Shown in pieces: positions 34,980 through 48,200 of a stretch of DNA of 64,000 nucleotides. The notes under the pieces were generated by a model. That model was not told the origin of the DNA. It did no database searches and worked only from the letters and a program-made list of their open reading frames with translations. Source of the stretch: Voacanga thouarsii (taxonomy: Eukaryota > Streptophyta > Magnoliopsida > Gentianales > Apocynaceae); assembly GCA_026120185.1 (NCBI GenBank), contig JANUWF010001217.1, positions 1,269,001 through 1,333,000 on the forward strand, read 5' to 3'. A program made the translations under genes and the position numbers. Each line of letters begins with the position of its first letter. Positions within the stretch are counted from its first letter, which is position 1.

Positions 34980-36734
34980 GTGGTATTAGAGTCATCTCAT
35001 ATGTGTTTTACGGGTTTATATTAATTTTAAAATTGTTTCAGAGAAAAAAAATTTGGATCCATGAAAGTTGTTTCATTTGTAAAATTTTATTTTAGAAATT
35101 TGTTTTAGTGGGTTATGGACAAATTGTTTGTTCTGTGAAAAAAAAAATAATAATAATACAAAAATTATTTCTGTACAGAGAAAAAAAAAAAAAAAAAAGA
35201 GAAGCCTTACGGGAATTGTCTCCAAACAATTGTTTCCAATTTTGATTGGAATTTCAACTGTTTCTAGTGAAATTGTTTCTAAAATTTAAAAACAAAACAG
35301 TAAAAAAAACAATATGAAATTGTTTCCTATTGTTATGCGAAATTGGTTCATGTTGATTGAGAGTGGAAATTGTTTCCAATTAATTAAAATTAATTATAAA
35401 ATACGGGCTTTATAGAAAAAACCGGCTTGAAATTGTGCAAGCTGGATGAATTAAAGAAGGAAGTCGCGGTTGGCTTGTACATAGCCAACTGCGGCTAAGG
35501 CATAGTAGTGTGCGACTATGTTGTTTTAATTAAAAAAAAAATCTTTAATTCAATGTTTTGAACGCTAGTTTTCCCTATTAATTCCTATAGGACCCACTGA
35601 AATTTTTTCTTCCAAAAGAGTTCCAAGATTTTTTCAAAATTTGGTTTTGGGACTAATTAGTTAAAATTTTAAAATAATAATTTTAAATTTTAATATTTTA
35701 TGTTTATTTATTTTTTTGTTAATGTGTTTTAAGTATGATATTGACATGTTGGCTTGGTTATGGATTTAAACCAAATTAATTTGATTCATTTAAATTGCGT
35801 CATGCATTCTATCGCATTGTTTTGAATAAATAGGGCATATGTGTTCTGTCTTTCTCTACAATTCTCTTGTAATTTCTCTACCCATCTAAATCCCTCGAAT
35901 GTAACTCGAAGTTTCTTCACTATGAATTTATTTAATTAAATTATATATGTTAGATAGGATTAGAAATTGTTTTGCACAATTATGGAGATAGCAATCAAGC
36001 ATAAAACAAGAAGATGGTAAGGCTTTCTCCTCAAAACATGCATATACATATAAGTTTTACTGTAATTAATTTCTTACTTGGCTTAAGGAAATTAATTTAG
36101 TGAAATCCATAACCAAGCCATGTAATTGACTATATTATAATTATATCAAAATGTTGATATTTTGCATGCCAAACGATAAAATTGATACTTAAATAATTAA
36201 AATTTCTCGAATAATATTAAATTTAAAGCCTTCTGTTAATATAGCAAGAACGAGAGTTCTTTTAAGAGATTAGGTTGTTGGGCATACCTAAGCTTACTCG
36301 ACATTGAGAATGTTCAAGCTATGGAATGATTTCTAATTAATAGGTTGGATTTAACTAATATCTTTATCCCGATTGGGCATACCTAAGTATAAATAATATT
36401 AGAGGCTAAGTTGGAATTGCACTAAGTGCTTTAAGATTAAAAGATGTTAATCACCTAACGATCCGATAGTTACATTTGACGTAATTGGTAGTGGATACTT
36501 ACCATTAAACTTAAGAGTGGTTTGTTGGGTATACCTAAGGTTATTCTTAAAGAATTTAGATACCAGACCACTAAGAAAGCTTCCAACAAGCTTTTTTGAG
36601 TCAATAGTGGAGGCTATTGATTTGAAGAAAAATAGTGGGTTAAATACGTGTTTAATTAAAAATCTAATTAAATGTATTTCATGTGCATATACATAGTCCA
36701 ATATCTCTTATATTTCATTTAGGTCATTTGCATC
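34980..36734 (+). other. Leader of the outer Copia
   Basis: About 1.75 kb, no gene. Contains several A runs (35181-35198) and three copies of a ttggg(c/t)atacctaag motif (36276-36292, 36372-36387, 36523-36539). Confidence 0.6.
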
Positions 36735-39700
36735 ATGATAACAAATTTGAACTTACGTAGCATAATGGAAACAAACAAGCTCACCGAATCAAACTTCTTG
36801 GATTGGTATAGAAATTTGAGAGTTGTTCTCAAATAAAAAAAGTTACTCTACGTGTTAGATGCTCCAATTCTACCACCAGTAGTTGATGATGCTTTTGTTG
36901 AAGAGCATGAAGTCTATAAGAAGTATAAAAAGGATAGTGACACAACATCTTGTATCATGCTAACGTTAATGACCATTGAGCTTAAAAAATAGAATGAGCA
37001 TATAGATGCTTATACTATGATCTTTCATCTAAGAGAGTTTTTTGATAACTAAGCAAGGACGAAAAGATATGAGATCTGTAAGCAGTTATTCCATTCTAAG
37101 ATGGTAAAAGGCACTTCAGTGGCTACTTATGGACTTAAAATGCTAGGGTTAATTGAGAAGCTTGGATTACTTGGGTTCACTATAGATCACGAGTTAAGTG
37201 TAGGCTTAATTCTTCAATCTTTGCTAGTTAATTTTTTACAATTTGTAATGAACTACTTAATGAATAAGATTGAAGCCACTATATCTGAGTTAATAAACTT
37301 TCTTAAGATTTTAGAGTTTTTTATGAAGAAAGAAAATAATGCAGTCTTATTGGTTGAATCTTCTTCTAAGAAGAAAAATGTTTCTAAAAGAAAGAAGGAG
37401 ACAGCTGCAAAAGGTCCACGACAACACTGTGGGAAAATGGGCTATTAAAGGCGTAACTACAAAAGCTACCTAGAGATTGTTAAGGAAAAAAAGTAAAAAA
37501 AGAAACTTACAAGCACTTCTACTTTTAATCCTGGTATGTTTATGATTAAGATTAATACTGTATTTAATAATGAAATATGAGTATTGGATACCGAATATGG
37601 GTTTCATTTGTGCAATAATTTGTAGGGATTAAAGTGCAATAGGAAGTTGGAGAAAGGTGATGTGGACCTTCGTACAGTAAATGGAGTAAAGTTGCTGCAT
37701 TTACTGTGGGGACTTATCATCTACACTTGCCTTCTAGATTAATTCTAGAACTAGAAAACTATTATTATGTATTAGTTTTACTTATAAATATTATCTCAAT
37801 TACTTATTTAGATTTGCTTGGATTTCATTTAAATTTTAAGAATTAAAGTTGTTCTTTTTCATTAAATAATATGCATAATGGTAATGCAACTTTGATGAAT
37901 GGTTATATGTTCTAAAAATGGAAAATCAAGTTCTCAATATAAACAATAAGAGGCCAAGAAAAGATAATACAAACCCGTCTTATTTATGGCATTGTCGTTT
38001 AGGTCATGTAAATGAGAATCACATTTCTAAGTTACATAAGTGTGGTGACTTAAGCTCATTTGATTTTGAATCATATGAGACTTATGAATCTTACTTATTA
38101 GGAAAAATGACTAAAACCTCTTTTTTTAAGAAATGGGAAAGAGCTAAGCAATTATTGAAACTAATACATACTGAAGTATGTGGATCAATGATATTGAAAG
38201 TAAGAGGGGGTTATCAATACTTCATAACTTTCATCGATGATTTTTCTTGATTTGGGTATTTGTATTTAATGAAATACAAATCTAAAACATTTGACAAATT
38301 TAAAGAATTCAGAAATGAAGTAGATAAATAACTTGGTAAGAGTATTAAAACTCTAAGATCCGATCGAGGACATGAATACTTAAACCAAGAGTTTATAAGT
38401 TATCTTAGAGATAATGAGATATTATCTCAATGGACTCCACTACATACACCTCAGCATAATGGTGTATCTAAAAGAAAGAATCTAACTTTATTGAATATGA
38501 TTTGATCCATAATGGTTTTTGCTAATTTACCAAAATTATTTTGGGGATATGTACTGGAAACTACTGTTTATGTTCTAAATAGAGTTCCATAAAAAATGAT
38601 TAACACTACTCCATTTAAACTATTTTATGGTAAAAGACAAAAACTAACTCATATGAGAATTTGTGGATGTCATACTTATATGAAGAGGATAAAGTCAGAC
38701 AAATTAGAAAATAAGTCTGACAAGTATTTGTTTGTTGGATATCCAAAAAAATCTAATAAATAATAGTTCCATCTCCCTATTGAAAACAATGTGTTTGTTT
38801 CAAGGCACGCTATTTTTCTAGAAAAGGAATTTGTACTTAAGGAAGATATTATGAATAAAATTGAACTTAGTGAAGTTCAAAAAGCTCAAACAAACAACGA
38901 TCAACTTTTTGATCCCGAATCTATTAATAAAATAGATGAACTATCTAATACACAAGAATCTCGTAGATCAAGTATGATACGTGTGGCACCTGAGAGTTAT
39001 AGATTTCTCATCACTAACCACAATGATGTATCACTCAAAGAAAAAGATGAGCCTACCACTTACGAAGAAGTTCTGAATAATTCAGAATTTGACAAATGGC
39101 TTGAAGCCATGAAGTTAGAAATGGCTTCCATGTATGACAACCAAGTTTGGCCTTTGGTTGATCCACCTGAAAGGATAAAACCCATAGGATGTAAATGGAT
39201 TTTTAAGAAGAAAATCGACATGGATGGTAATGTGATTACTTATAAAGTGCGATTGGTTGCAAGAGGTTACCATTAGAAATAAGATATTGACTATAATGAA
39301 ACTTTTTCACCAGTAGCAATGCTGAAATCCATTAGAATATTCCTAACACTTGCCGCTCATCATGATTATGAAATTTGGCAAATGGATGTGAAAATAACTT
39401 TTCTTAATGGAAAGCTGATTGAGAAAGTGTATATGATACAATTTGAGAGTTTTACATCAAAGGATCATAATAAAGTGTGCAAACTATAAAGGTCCATTTA
39501 TAGACTAAAACAAACTTTTAGGAGTTGGAATATTTATTTTGATGAAACAATTAAAGAATTCAATTTCAAACAAAATATGAATGAAATTTGTGTATACAAG
39601 AAAGTTAGTGGGAGTGCAATTATTTTTCTGTTGCTATATGTAGATGACATATTACGAATATAAAATGATGTCTCTATTCTATGATTCATCAAGTTTTGGT

Positions 39701-40095
39701 CATCTTCTTCAAGAAAGGCCTTGGAGAAGTAACTTATATTTTGGGAATAAGAATCTATAGAGATAAATCAAAAAGAGTTTGCTTAGTCTTTCGCAATCTG
39801 CATACATAGACAAGGTATTAAAATGTTTAGCATGAGTTAAAATGGTATAGTGATGCTACTTTCCAATTTGACAATGATGACTATGAGTCATAATCATGCT
39901 ACGTGTTCAATTTGAGCACTATCACTTTATTTATGAAATAATTGATAGGAAAGATGTAAACGATAGAAAGGGGTCCAACTGATTAGAACACAACTAATCC
40001 ACTAACAAATGCATTATTCCAAAAGAAACATGATATTTATGTTTAGTTACTTGGTATTAGATACATGAATGATTATGTCTAATGTAAGTAGGAGA
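36735..40095 (+). pseudogene. Copia gag-pol, decayed (outer element)
   Basis: ATG 36735 opens MITNLNLRSIMETNKL and NFLDWYRNLRVVL, a Copia gag start, with TAA already at 36834. Later: a degraded knuckle (QHCGKMGY), LWHCRLGHVNE, integrase (ITFIDDFS, LRSDRGHEYL, TPQHNGVSKRKN where Glu of ERKN is now Lys), RT (IGCKWIFKKK, VARGYH, YVDDIL near 39635). RNase H is mostly missing or unreadable before the 3' LTR. Many stops and several shifts. The integrase Glu to Lys change removes a catalytic residue. Confidence 0.88.
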
Positions 40096-40489
40096 TGGTT
40101 AGAATTATGCCCTAGATGTAGTCATTTGTACAATATATTTTTACATATTAAATTAATAAAAACCATTCTTTATCTTTCAACTTCTTTGTTTCATTTGTTT
40201 ATGTGTATAAAAACTGTTAGATAAAGTCCTAAGTACAATACTGTGTTAAAGAAATCATGATAGAGATCGTGATGTAAGGTTCCTACTATACTAGAATGTG
40301 TTTGGACTTAAATTATCCATAATCATAGTATTAATGAGATAGAACATTATTAATGCGCTAAGATTAGCATGTCTTATACTTCTTGATTTGATCAAGCGGT
40401 GATTCTCACATCCATAAGTATTGTGATACTCAAAATTAACATGTGAATACTTGTTACGTAAACAAATACATTGGATGACCTAATTATGC
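40096..40489 (+). repeat. 3' LTR of the outer Copia, first part
   Basis: Matches the start of the 5' LTR (from tggttagaattatgccctag) up to the insertion of the inner Copia at tatgc (40485-40489). Confidence 0.92.
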
Positions 40490-41755
40490 TGAAAAACCTT
40501 AGAGGGAGGTGAATAAGATTTTTGGCAAATTTAAACATTTTCTCAAATTTTGGTTTTCAAAAACCTCTTTTTGTTTTAAAGACAGATCATGATGTATGCG
40601 AAGTACAAATTTGTGAAACTTTAAAGAGATATATAGGATCTTAAAGAGATGTTTCAAGTGATGTATAATCAATACAATAGTAAAGATAGGTTGGTGAAAG
40701 TCATAAAGATCTCTTGGAGTGATTGAAATTTTATGCAGAGAAGTTCACAAACATTTAGAGATAAATGTAAGGAAGATGGACAAAAGATTTATAGTGGTTC
40801 GATCATCAAAAATCTACATCCACTACCTTAAGCTCACACTTAAAGATTTTAAACCAGTTTACTACTATAAACCTCACTCAAATCAATGGTGTTTGACTGT
40901 ACTAATTACACAAGAGGATCACCACACTTGGTTTTACCTAAAACCTCTCAATCAACTATAAATCAAGGCTCACCCAAAATGAATTTTACACTATAATCTT
41001 GATATACAAAAGGATTAGAGAAATAAGATAAAGATAGCTCACAATTTTGAGCAGATCTAGCAAACTTGAGCACTTTTGGCTTTTTACCTTTAGATAATTT
41101 GATTTCACAATGAAGCACGAAGAGAGATTTTTGTGTTTTGAGGGTATAAGAGTGTTTCTGAATAAGTTCGCACAAAAATTTTACAGAAAATAATGTTTAG
41201 ATGACATTTATAGAAGCAAAAAGTGGAACTTCAACGGCTAGTTAACAGCTAATTTTCTATCAGGATCTTCAATATTTTGGATCCATGAAGTGGACGGATG
41301 TGTGTCCAAAATAATATTATTCATTTAAAAGAGTGTTTTGAAAATTTTACATAATACTAGATGGATGTTTTGAATTTAGAGTTTTGTCCAAAACACTTCT
41401 CTAGAATTTTTATAAAAGTCAGATTGAAAACATTTTCATTTGAAAAACTTTTATAAGTGCTTCAATGTAAAATAAAATTAACCCAAGGTAAAGAGACTTA
41501 GGAATTACAAGCAATACTTTGAAGCAAAAATTCCTAGTCTAGAATTCTTCAAGAAGGTCTTCAATATGTGCAACCTCAGTTGATCATTCATCATTGCCCT
41601 TGAGTTACGTAGATCATTCAATAGTCTCAAGACCTTGAAGAATGAAGATCAACCATGTCATATCCAAAAATTCCTATAACATGTAAATGCACACATTAGT
41701 CCACATCAATGTTTGTCATAAGTGAAAACATAGGAGAATGCCCTTCGGGCTAACA
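40490..41755 (-). repeat. 3' LTR of the inner Copia
   Basis: 1,266 bp from tgaaaaacc to ggctaaca, clearly paired with 50137-51419. On the inner side the minus strand reads AAAAAATGGGAGAT, the polypurine tract. Confidence 0.93.
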
Positions 41756-43404
41756 ATCTCCCATTTTTTGAGTGATGACAAACTTAATGGGTTGTGATTA
41801 ATATTATACATTGTTTGAATATGTAAGACCGAGAGATTTAAAGATTTAAGATAATTTGAAATGTAGTCTCTTATCATAGTACTCAAAGAGTGTTTACGAA
41901 TATAATATAAGAAAGATGATCTAGTATTGTCTCATAAACAATGGCTCGATGAGCTAATGGTCCAACTAATCTCTATTTCCTCCTTCCTTCCAAATTAGGA
42001 CCCTTTCACAAGGGAATAGCCACATATAGTAAAGACAACAAAAAATATATGAGTATATACTAGTGAATGTGTAAAGATAGTATTTGGAAGACAGTGCTCC
42101 CCCTTACTATTTATAGAAAATACACTAAGGACTCAAAAATTATACTGAGATGTGAAAATTTTGGATGTCTAAACAATGCGTCCAAAATAGAGCAAAACAC
42201 GTTTTGGACTAACATTTTGGATGAAAAAAAGATTTCCTCAGGATCTAAAACTCCCCATATGTATGAGCAGGGTTATCAAACGATAACTTTCATAGACAAC
42301 TGCCAATCTATTTATCGGTTTTAAGGGACAAACAGGGCATCATAAAAATTCACTCATCTAAAATGAATAGACAGTTTGTATCCATGAGAGTCATAAATAT
42401 TCATTATTTATAAAAACAGATAGAAGTTAAAAATTTAGATCAGTCAAACATAACGAATCATTACAGATATAGTAGTTATGGCATAGTCAAGAACTGTAAC
42501 CTATTACAGCCATAGTAGACTTATTTTAGAACTATGACCCATTCTGGAACCACAGATCAAACTAGAATAAGTCACATGAAGACATAGCTATATCTATTAG
42601 GCATTATCAAAGTATCAGAAAGTATTAACAATTAGATATTATCAAAATATCAGCCATTTTCAGAGCCCATAAAGCATGACCATATCTATAAATCATAAAA
42701 AATCATATTAAAAACCATTTGTATTAGAACATGATCGCAAAGATTGATCCCCAAGAATATATTATACCCAATTTTTCTCCCTCATTGCCACCAATAAAAA
42801 AGAATTATAAAATAAGCAATAGATGTAAGATGGATTAAAGTAGTAACCAGGATCCAGGGAAACAAAGAAAGTGAAAAAGCATTAGAAAGGGAGTAGTGAG
42901 GTATCAAGAACAAAAGAGCATAAGTGTTCAAAATAATAGAATAAAAAAGTGAAAACCCAAAAAAAAAAAAAAAAAGTCGGCTTCAAAGTTCAGGGGATGA
43001 CGACAAGCTCAGATTTTCCTCCTTTGCCGATTTTCTTAAATTGTCTAGCCAGTCTACTGGATTTTCTCTTAACCACCACATGTTTCTGTCTATTTCCAGA
43101 GAAAATAGGCTGGTGAGCAGGCATAGTAGGAGCATGTGGTGCTTATTCTTCCTAACGCACGGGTGTTTGCCTTTCTTGGCCAAGGTCTTTTTCTGGCAGT
43201 TCCTCCTTCATCTTATCTGCCTCGCTTAGTTCCTTTTCAGGAGCCTTTTCTTTTGCTTATTTTTCTTGCTCAAACGGTTTCTTCAATTTACCTTTCTGTG
43301 TTGGTGCAGCAATTTCCTCTTCAATCTGGGTTTCCTCTTTTATCCTCCCACTCATTTTCCTTCTCAGCATCTTGTTCATTGTCATTTTCTTTCCCTTGGA
43401 CAGT
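41756..43404. other. 3' non-coding part of the inner Copia
   Basis: Between the third ORF and the 3' LTR. No coding pattern. Has an A run at 42959-42975. Open frames at 42067-42324 and 43041-43468 look accidental. Confidence 0.55.
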
Positions 43405-44735
43405 TTATTCTTCGGTCACTTGTTCTTTGAGAGAAGTTGGTTTAGTAGGAATGGTTTCAGCATTTTGATCCTTCTCTTCCATAGCAATTAACCTTTTCCT
43501 AAAATTTTGGATTTCCGAGTTGAGGCTGTCTACTTTAACAACTAACAAATTTATGGCTTCCAAAATTCTTTGATTGATTCCGGTATCATGAATTTTTTGT
43601 TTTCCCTTGCTAGACGACTCCTCTTGAACTTCTATCTCAATCTTTCTCTTTGCTCCTACAGGTTGAGCAGTCTTCCTTTTGGTCTTAACCTTTAACAATC
43701 TTTCCTTTCATTGTCAGAAACATCTCTTAGTAGCTTCTACTCATTATTCACTTGCACATATCCTATTTTCTCAAATGACTCAAAGTTGTAAACATTCATT
43801 ATTAAAGGAGCAGGAGTGATCGAATTCAGGTCAACCTTAAAGTGTCTAAACACTTTGGTTAACAAAATTCTGTAGGGCAGGGCCTTGCTTAAGGGGTTCC
43901 TTATTTGCATTATTAATTTCTCAGTAAGAAAACCAAAACTTATTAGCCTATTCTCGGATAGTGCTAACATTATTACCATTTGCATAATGTTTACAAACAT
44001 TTTATGACCAAAACTTGGTACCATCATGGTAGAAACCATGTGGTGCAAAATTCTACCAGGCCCATTTAACCACTTAGTGTTCCTCTCGCTTGAATTCTTA
44101 AAGCTTCACCCGCCAGTGAATGTTTTTTCAAATTTTCCTAAATCAAACAGATCAGTTCCCTCATGGAACTTATTCAGTTCAAAAAATTAAGTACCTCTAT
44201 CTCTAACACCATAGATTATGTTCAATAGGCGATAATCAAACTCAAGATTCTTTCCTTCAATTCTCGAGATACACCACCAGACCATAAAACCCCCTCCAGT
44301 CTTCTCTAATTGGCCCTTTCTCAGATTTGCATAACATTCCCACACTAGAATAGTGTACAATTTTTCGTCCATAGATTACAGGGCTCCCTACCCAAAAGAC
44401 TCAAATATATTCAGAATATTTGTAAAATTTAAGAAAGACTCTAGATTAATGCGATAACCAATAATTACAGTTTGGTTTCTTGAAACCCAATCATTGAAGT
44501 CGGATTCACTTTTAGACTCAAGAAAGTAGGGTACCTGGGTCTCCGAGCTTTCTTGTTCATGGGTTGGTTTTGAGGAATCGTTTTGAGAAGTAGGGAGTTT
44601 GGGAACGACTTCCTTCCATTTCTCTTTTGCAGTTGATTTTATCACAGCAATCGATTTCTTTTTCATCGTTGTGTTTTTCTGGACCTTCTTTGACTGTGAT
44701 TTGGTCGATTTTAGAGATATAACCATTGTGATCAA
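43405..44735 (-). pseudogene. Third ORF of the SIRE-like Copia, plant-transposon-protein type
   Basis: Lies between pol and the 3' LTR, same strand as pol, the place where some SIRE elements carry an env-like ORF. One frame runs through 44735-43737, broken by TAG at 44388 and TAA at 44187 among others, then shifts for 43698-43405. Seen: Lys-rich N-terminus, YRINLESFLNFTNIL, LYTILVWECYANLRKGQLEK, a hydrophobic block (MLALSENRLISFGFLTEKLI), then LPYRILLTKVFRHFKVDL and a charged, coiled-coil-like tail. It resembles proteins annotated as 'putative plant transposon protein domain'. No signal peptide or fusion peptide was recognised. Function unknown. Confidence 0.72.
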
Positions 44736-45204
44736 AAGGTTAAAGTTTGGGCTTTTGGTTTTGCAGAGAAAATATGGATAAATTTTAAAGAGGGAAAGAT
44801 AGAGCTCAATGTCGGTTTCAAAATCTGAGAAGAAAGAGGAAAAAAGACTTTTTGGGGTTTCCTAGGAAGTTGTGAAGATAGGTACAATCAAGTACGCTAA
44901 GAAGTAACTTTTATCAGAGATTTCGAAAGCTATCTTTGAAACTCGCCAGTATTTTAAATTTCAAAAAGAATATTCTAGAATTAGTCATTATGATTAAAAA
45001 AAATCATCGAAGCACTTTTCATTTTGGATTAAGACTTCGTCCAAAATGTTCATCCAAAAAAAATTCTTTAAATTGAGGGTTTTGAAAAGTGAATTTTTGG
45101 ATTTACTCTTTGAAGACTGTATTCAAAGTCTCCTTCCGAAATCATGTTTCTTCAGAAACATGCAAAAATAGACAATCATTCTTTTCCAAAAACTTTAGTC
45201 ACAC

Positions 45205-48200
45205 AATTTTTGTAATGCCCAACCCTCTTCTCAAAAAGAAGAATCTATCTTCAGCTAGGAATTTTGTGAATATATCTATAAGTTGATCATTAGTAGGGAT
45301 ATATTCTATACAAACATCATCCTTAAGTATATGATCTCTAATAAAATGATGTTTAATTTTAATGTGCTTTGTCCTAGAATGCTGAACTGGATTTTTGGTC
45401 AAATTAATTGCACTTGTAATATCACATAGTATAGGTATACAATCAAATTTAAGACCAAAATTAAGTAATGTGTTTTTCATTCACAAGATTTGCGCACAAC
45501 AACTCCCCACTGCGATATATTCAACCTCAGTTGTTGATAGTGATATATAAGCTTGTTTCTTGCTATGCTATGACATTAGAGAATGTCTAAAAAATTAATA
45601 ATGCCCACTAGTACTTTTTCGTTCAAATTTGCAACCTGCATAATTTACATCTGTGTAGCCTATAAGATAAAATAAATTAGTTAGAGAATACCATAATCCA
45701 TAATCGTATGTCCCAACCAAATATCTAAGGATACGTTTCACAACACATAAGTGGGATTCTTTTGGACATGATTGAAATTTTGCACAAAGACAGACTGAAA
45801 ACATAATATCTGGTCGGTTAGTAGTAAGATATAACAAACTTCTAATCATACCTCTGAATTTCGATTCATCCACTTTCTTATCCTTTTTATCCTTGTCAAG
45901 CTTGAGTGGTGTGCTCATAGGTGTACTGATTTCTTTAATTTCGTTCATACCAAACATTTTGAGCAGTTCTTTAGGGTACTTAGCTTGAGTGAGAAAGATT
46001 CCATCATTGGTTTGTTTGATTTGCAATTCGAGGAAGAAGTTGAGTTCTCTCATCATACTCATCTCGAATTCTTACTACATGGTCTTGGTAAACGTCTTAC
46101 ACAGGGATTCATTAGTAGCACAAAAAATGATATCATCAACATAGATTTGGACAATGAGAAGATCATCAGATTTTTCTGATTTAATAAATAATGTAATGTC
46201 AATCAAGCTTCTTGAAAATCTTTTGAGAGTAAAAATCCACTAAGCCTTTCATCCTAAGCTCGTGAGGCTTGTTTCAAACTATAAAAAGCCTTTGAAAGTT
46301 TGAAAATATGATTTGAAAAATGCTCATGAATAAAACTAGGATGTTGTTCTATATATACATCTTCTTCAATAAAACTATTCAAGAAGGCACTTTTAACATC
46401 TATTTGGTAAAGTATGAAAATTTTGAAGGATGCAAAGGCAAGTACCATTCTAATGGACTCTAATTGAGCAACGGAAGCAAATGTCTCATAATAGTTAATG
46501 CCCTCTTCTTGATTGAATCCTTAAGCAACAAGTCTAGCTTTATTTCTGATCACCACACCATGCTCATCAAATTTGTTTCTGAAAACCCACTTGGTACCAA
46601 TGACTGGATGATCTAGTGGTCTAGAGATGAGTTTTCAAACTTGATTTCTTTCAAATTGGTTCAGTTATTCTTGCATAGCTAGAATCTAAAAATCATTATG
46701 CAAGGTCACATCAATAAAGTTAGGTTCAATACTTGAAAGTAAAGCAAAATTATCGATAAAGTACCGTCTAATTTTGATCCCACAACTGAAATCACCAATG
46801 ATTTGCACTTTTAGATGACCAGTTTTGTATTTTCAATCTTTTGGTAGCCCTCGATCAGTATGCTCTTTAGTTTTTTGCTTACTTTGTTCATCTTGTTATT
46901 ATTCCAATTCTTCTTTTTTGGCATGAATGTTAAGTGATGGAGCTTTGTACTGTTCACTGCCTTTTTCTTTTGAGATCCCTGCATCATCATCATATTTTCT
47001 TGATGTATATATATTAGATTCATCAAAGACAATATGTACAGACGCTTCCACACATAGAGTTATGTTATTGTACACTTTTTATGCCTTGTTATTGGAAGAG
47101 TATTTAAGAAATATAGCCTCATCGGATTTGCTATCAAAATTTTCAAGATTGTTTCGAATATTAAGGATAAAACATTTGCAACCAAAGAGTTTAAAATAGA
47201 AAATTGATGGAGTTTTGTCAAACATAAGCCCAAAGGGTATTTTTCTTAGAAAATGTCTCAGCATGACTTGGTTAACAATGTAACAAACTGTATTAACAGT
47301 TTCAGCCCAAAAGTATTTTGGAAGAGAGTTTTCACAAATCATAGATCTAATCATTTCTTGCAAGATTCTACTCTTCCTCTCAACAACACCATTTTGTTGA
47401 AGGATTTTAGCAGCTGAGAAGTTGTAAAAGATGCCATTCTCATCACAAAAATATGCAAACTCATGGTTGTAAAATTTTCTACTATTGTCACTTCTAATTG
47501 AAATCAATTTGCATCCAAGAGAATTTTGAACACGTTTGAATAGCCTAGAAAATTCAGAGAATGCATCATCTTTTTGTCTGAGAAATAAAGTCTAAGTAAA
47601 TCTTGAGAAATTATCTATTAGTATATAAGCATACTTCTTACCACCAAGGCTAGTGGTCCTCATTAGTCCAAACAAATTCATATATACTAATTCAAGGGGT
47701 TTTGATGTAGAAATAATTTTCTTGGGTTTAAAAGAGGTTTTGATCTACTTTTCAAATTAGCATACATCACATATTCTGCCTTTTTCAAACTTCATTTTGA
47801 ACAGTCCTCTAACAAGCTATTTTGAAGATAATTTGTTCAGCAAATCAAATGATACATGGTTTAGCCTTCTATACCAAAGGTAGCCATCATTATCATGCAC
47901 AGAAAGACATCTAATATTATGAGCTATAAGATCATCAAGATAAAATATATAGACATTCCCGACACGGTTAGCAACAAAAATTGTTTCATTACTAGAGCTG
48001 TCTATAATAGAGGAAAAACCTTTCTCAAAAATAACTTTGTAGTCATTTTCACATAATTGACTAATGTTAAGCAAGTTATATTTCAACTCATCAATCAATA
48101 ATATTTGTTTGATAATGGTAGAAGATCCTTTACCAATGTTACCTATACTAAGATTTTTTCTTTTCTTTTTGTCTCAAAAGGTAACAAACCCATCATTTGT

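Noticed and set aside
42067..42324. 85-codon frame in the inner Copia
   Set aside because: No family resemblance, and antisense to the element's genes.
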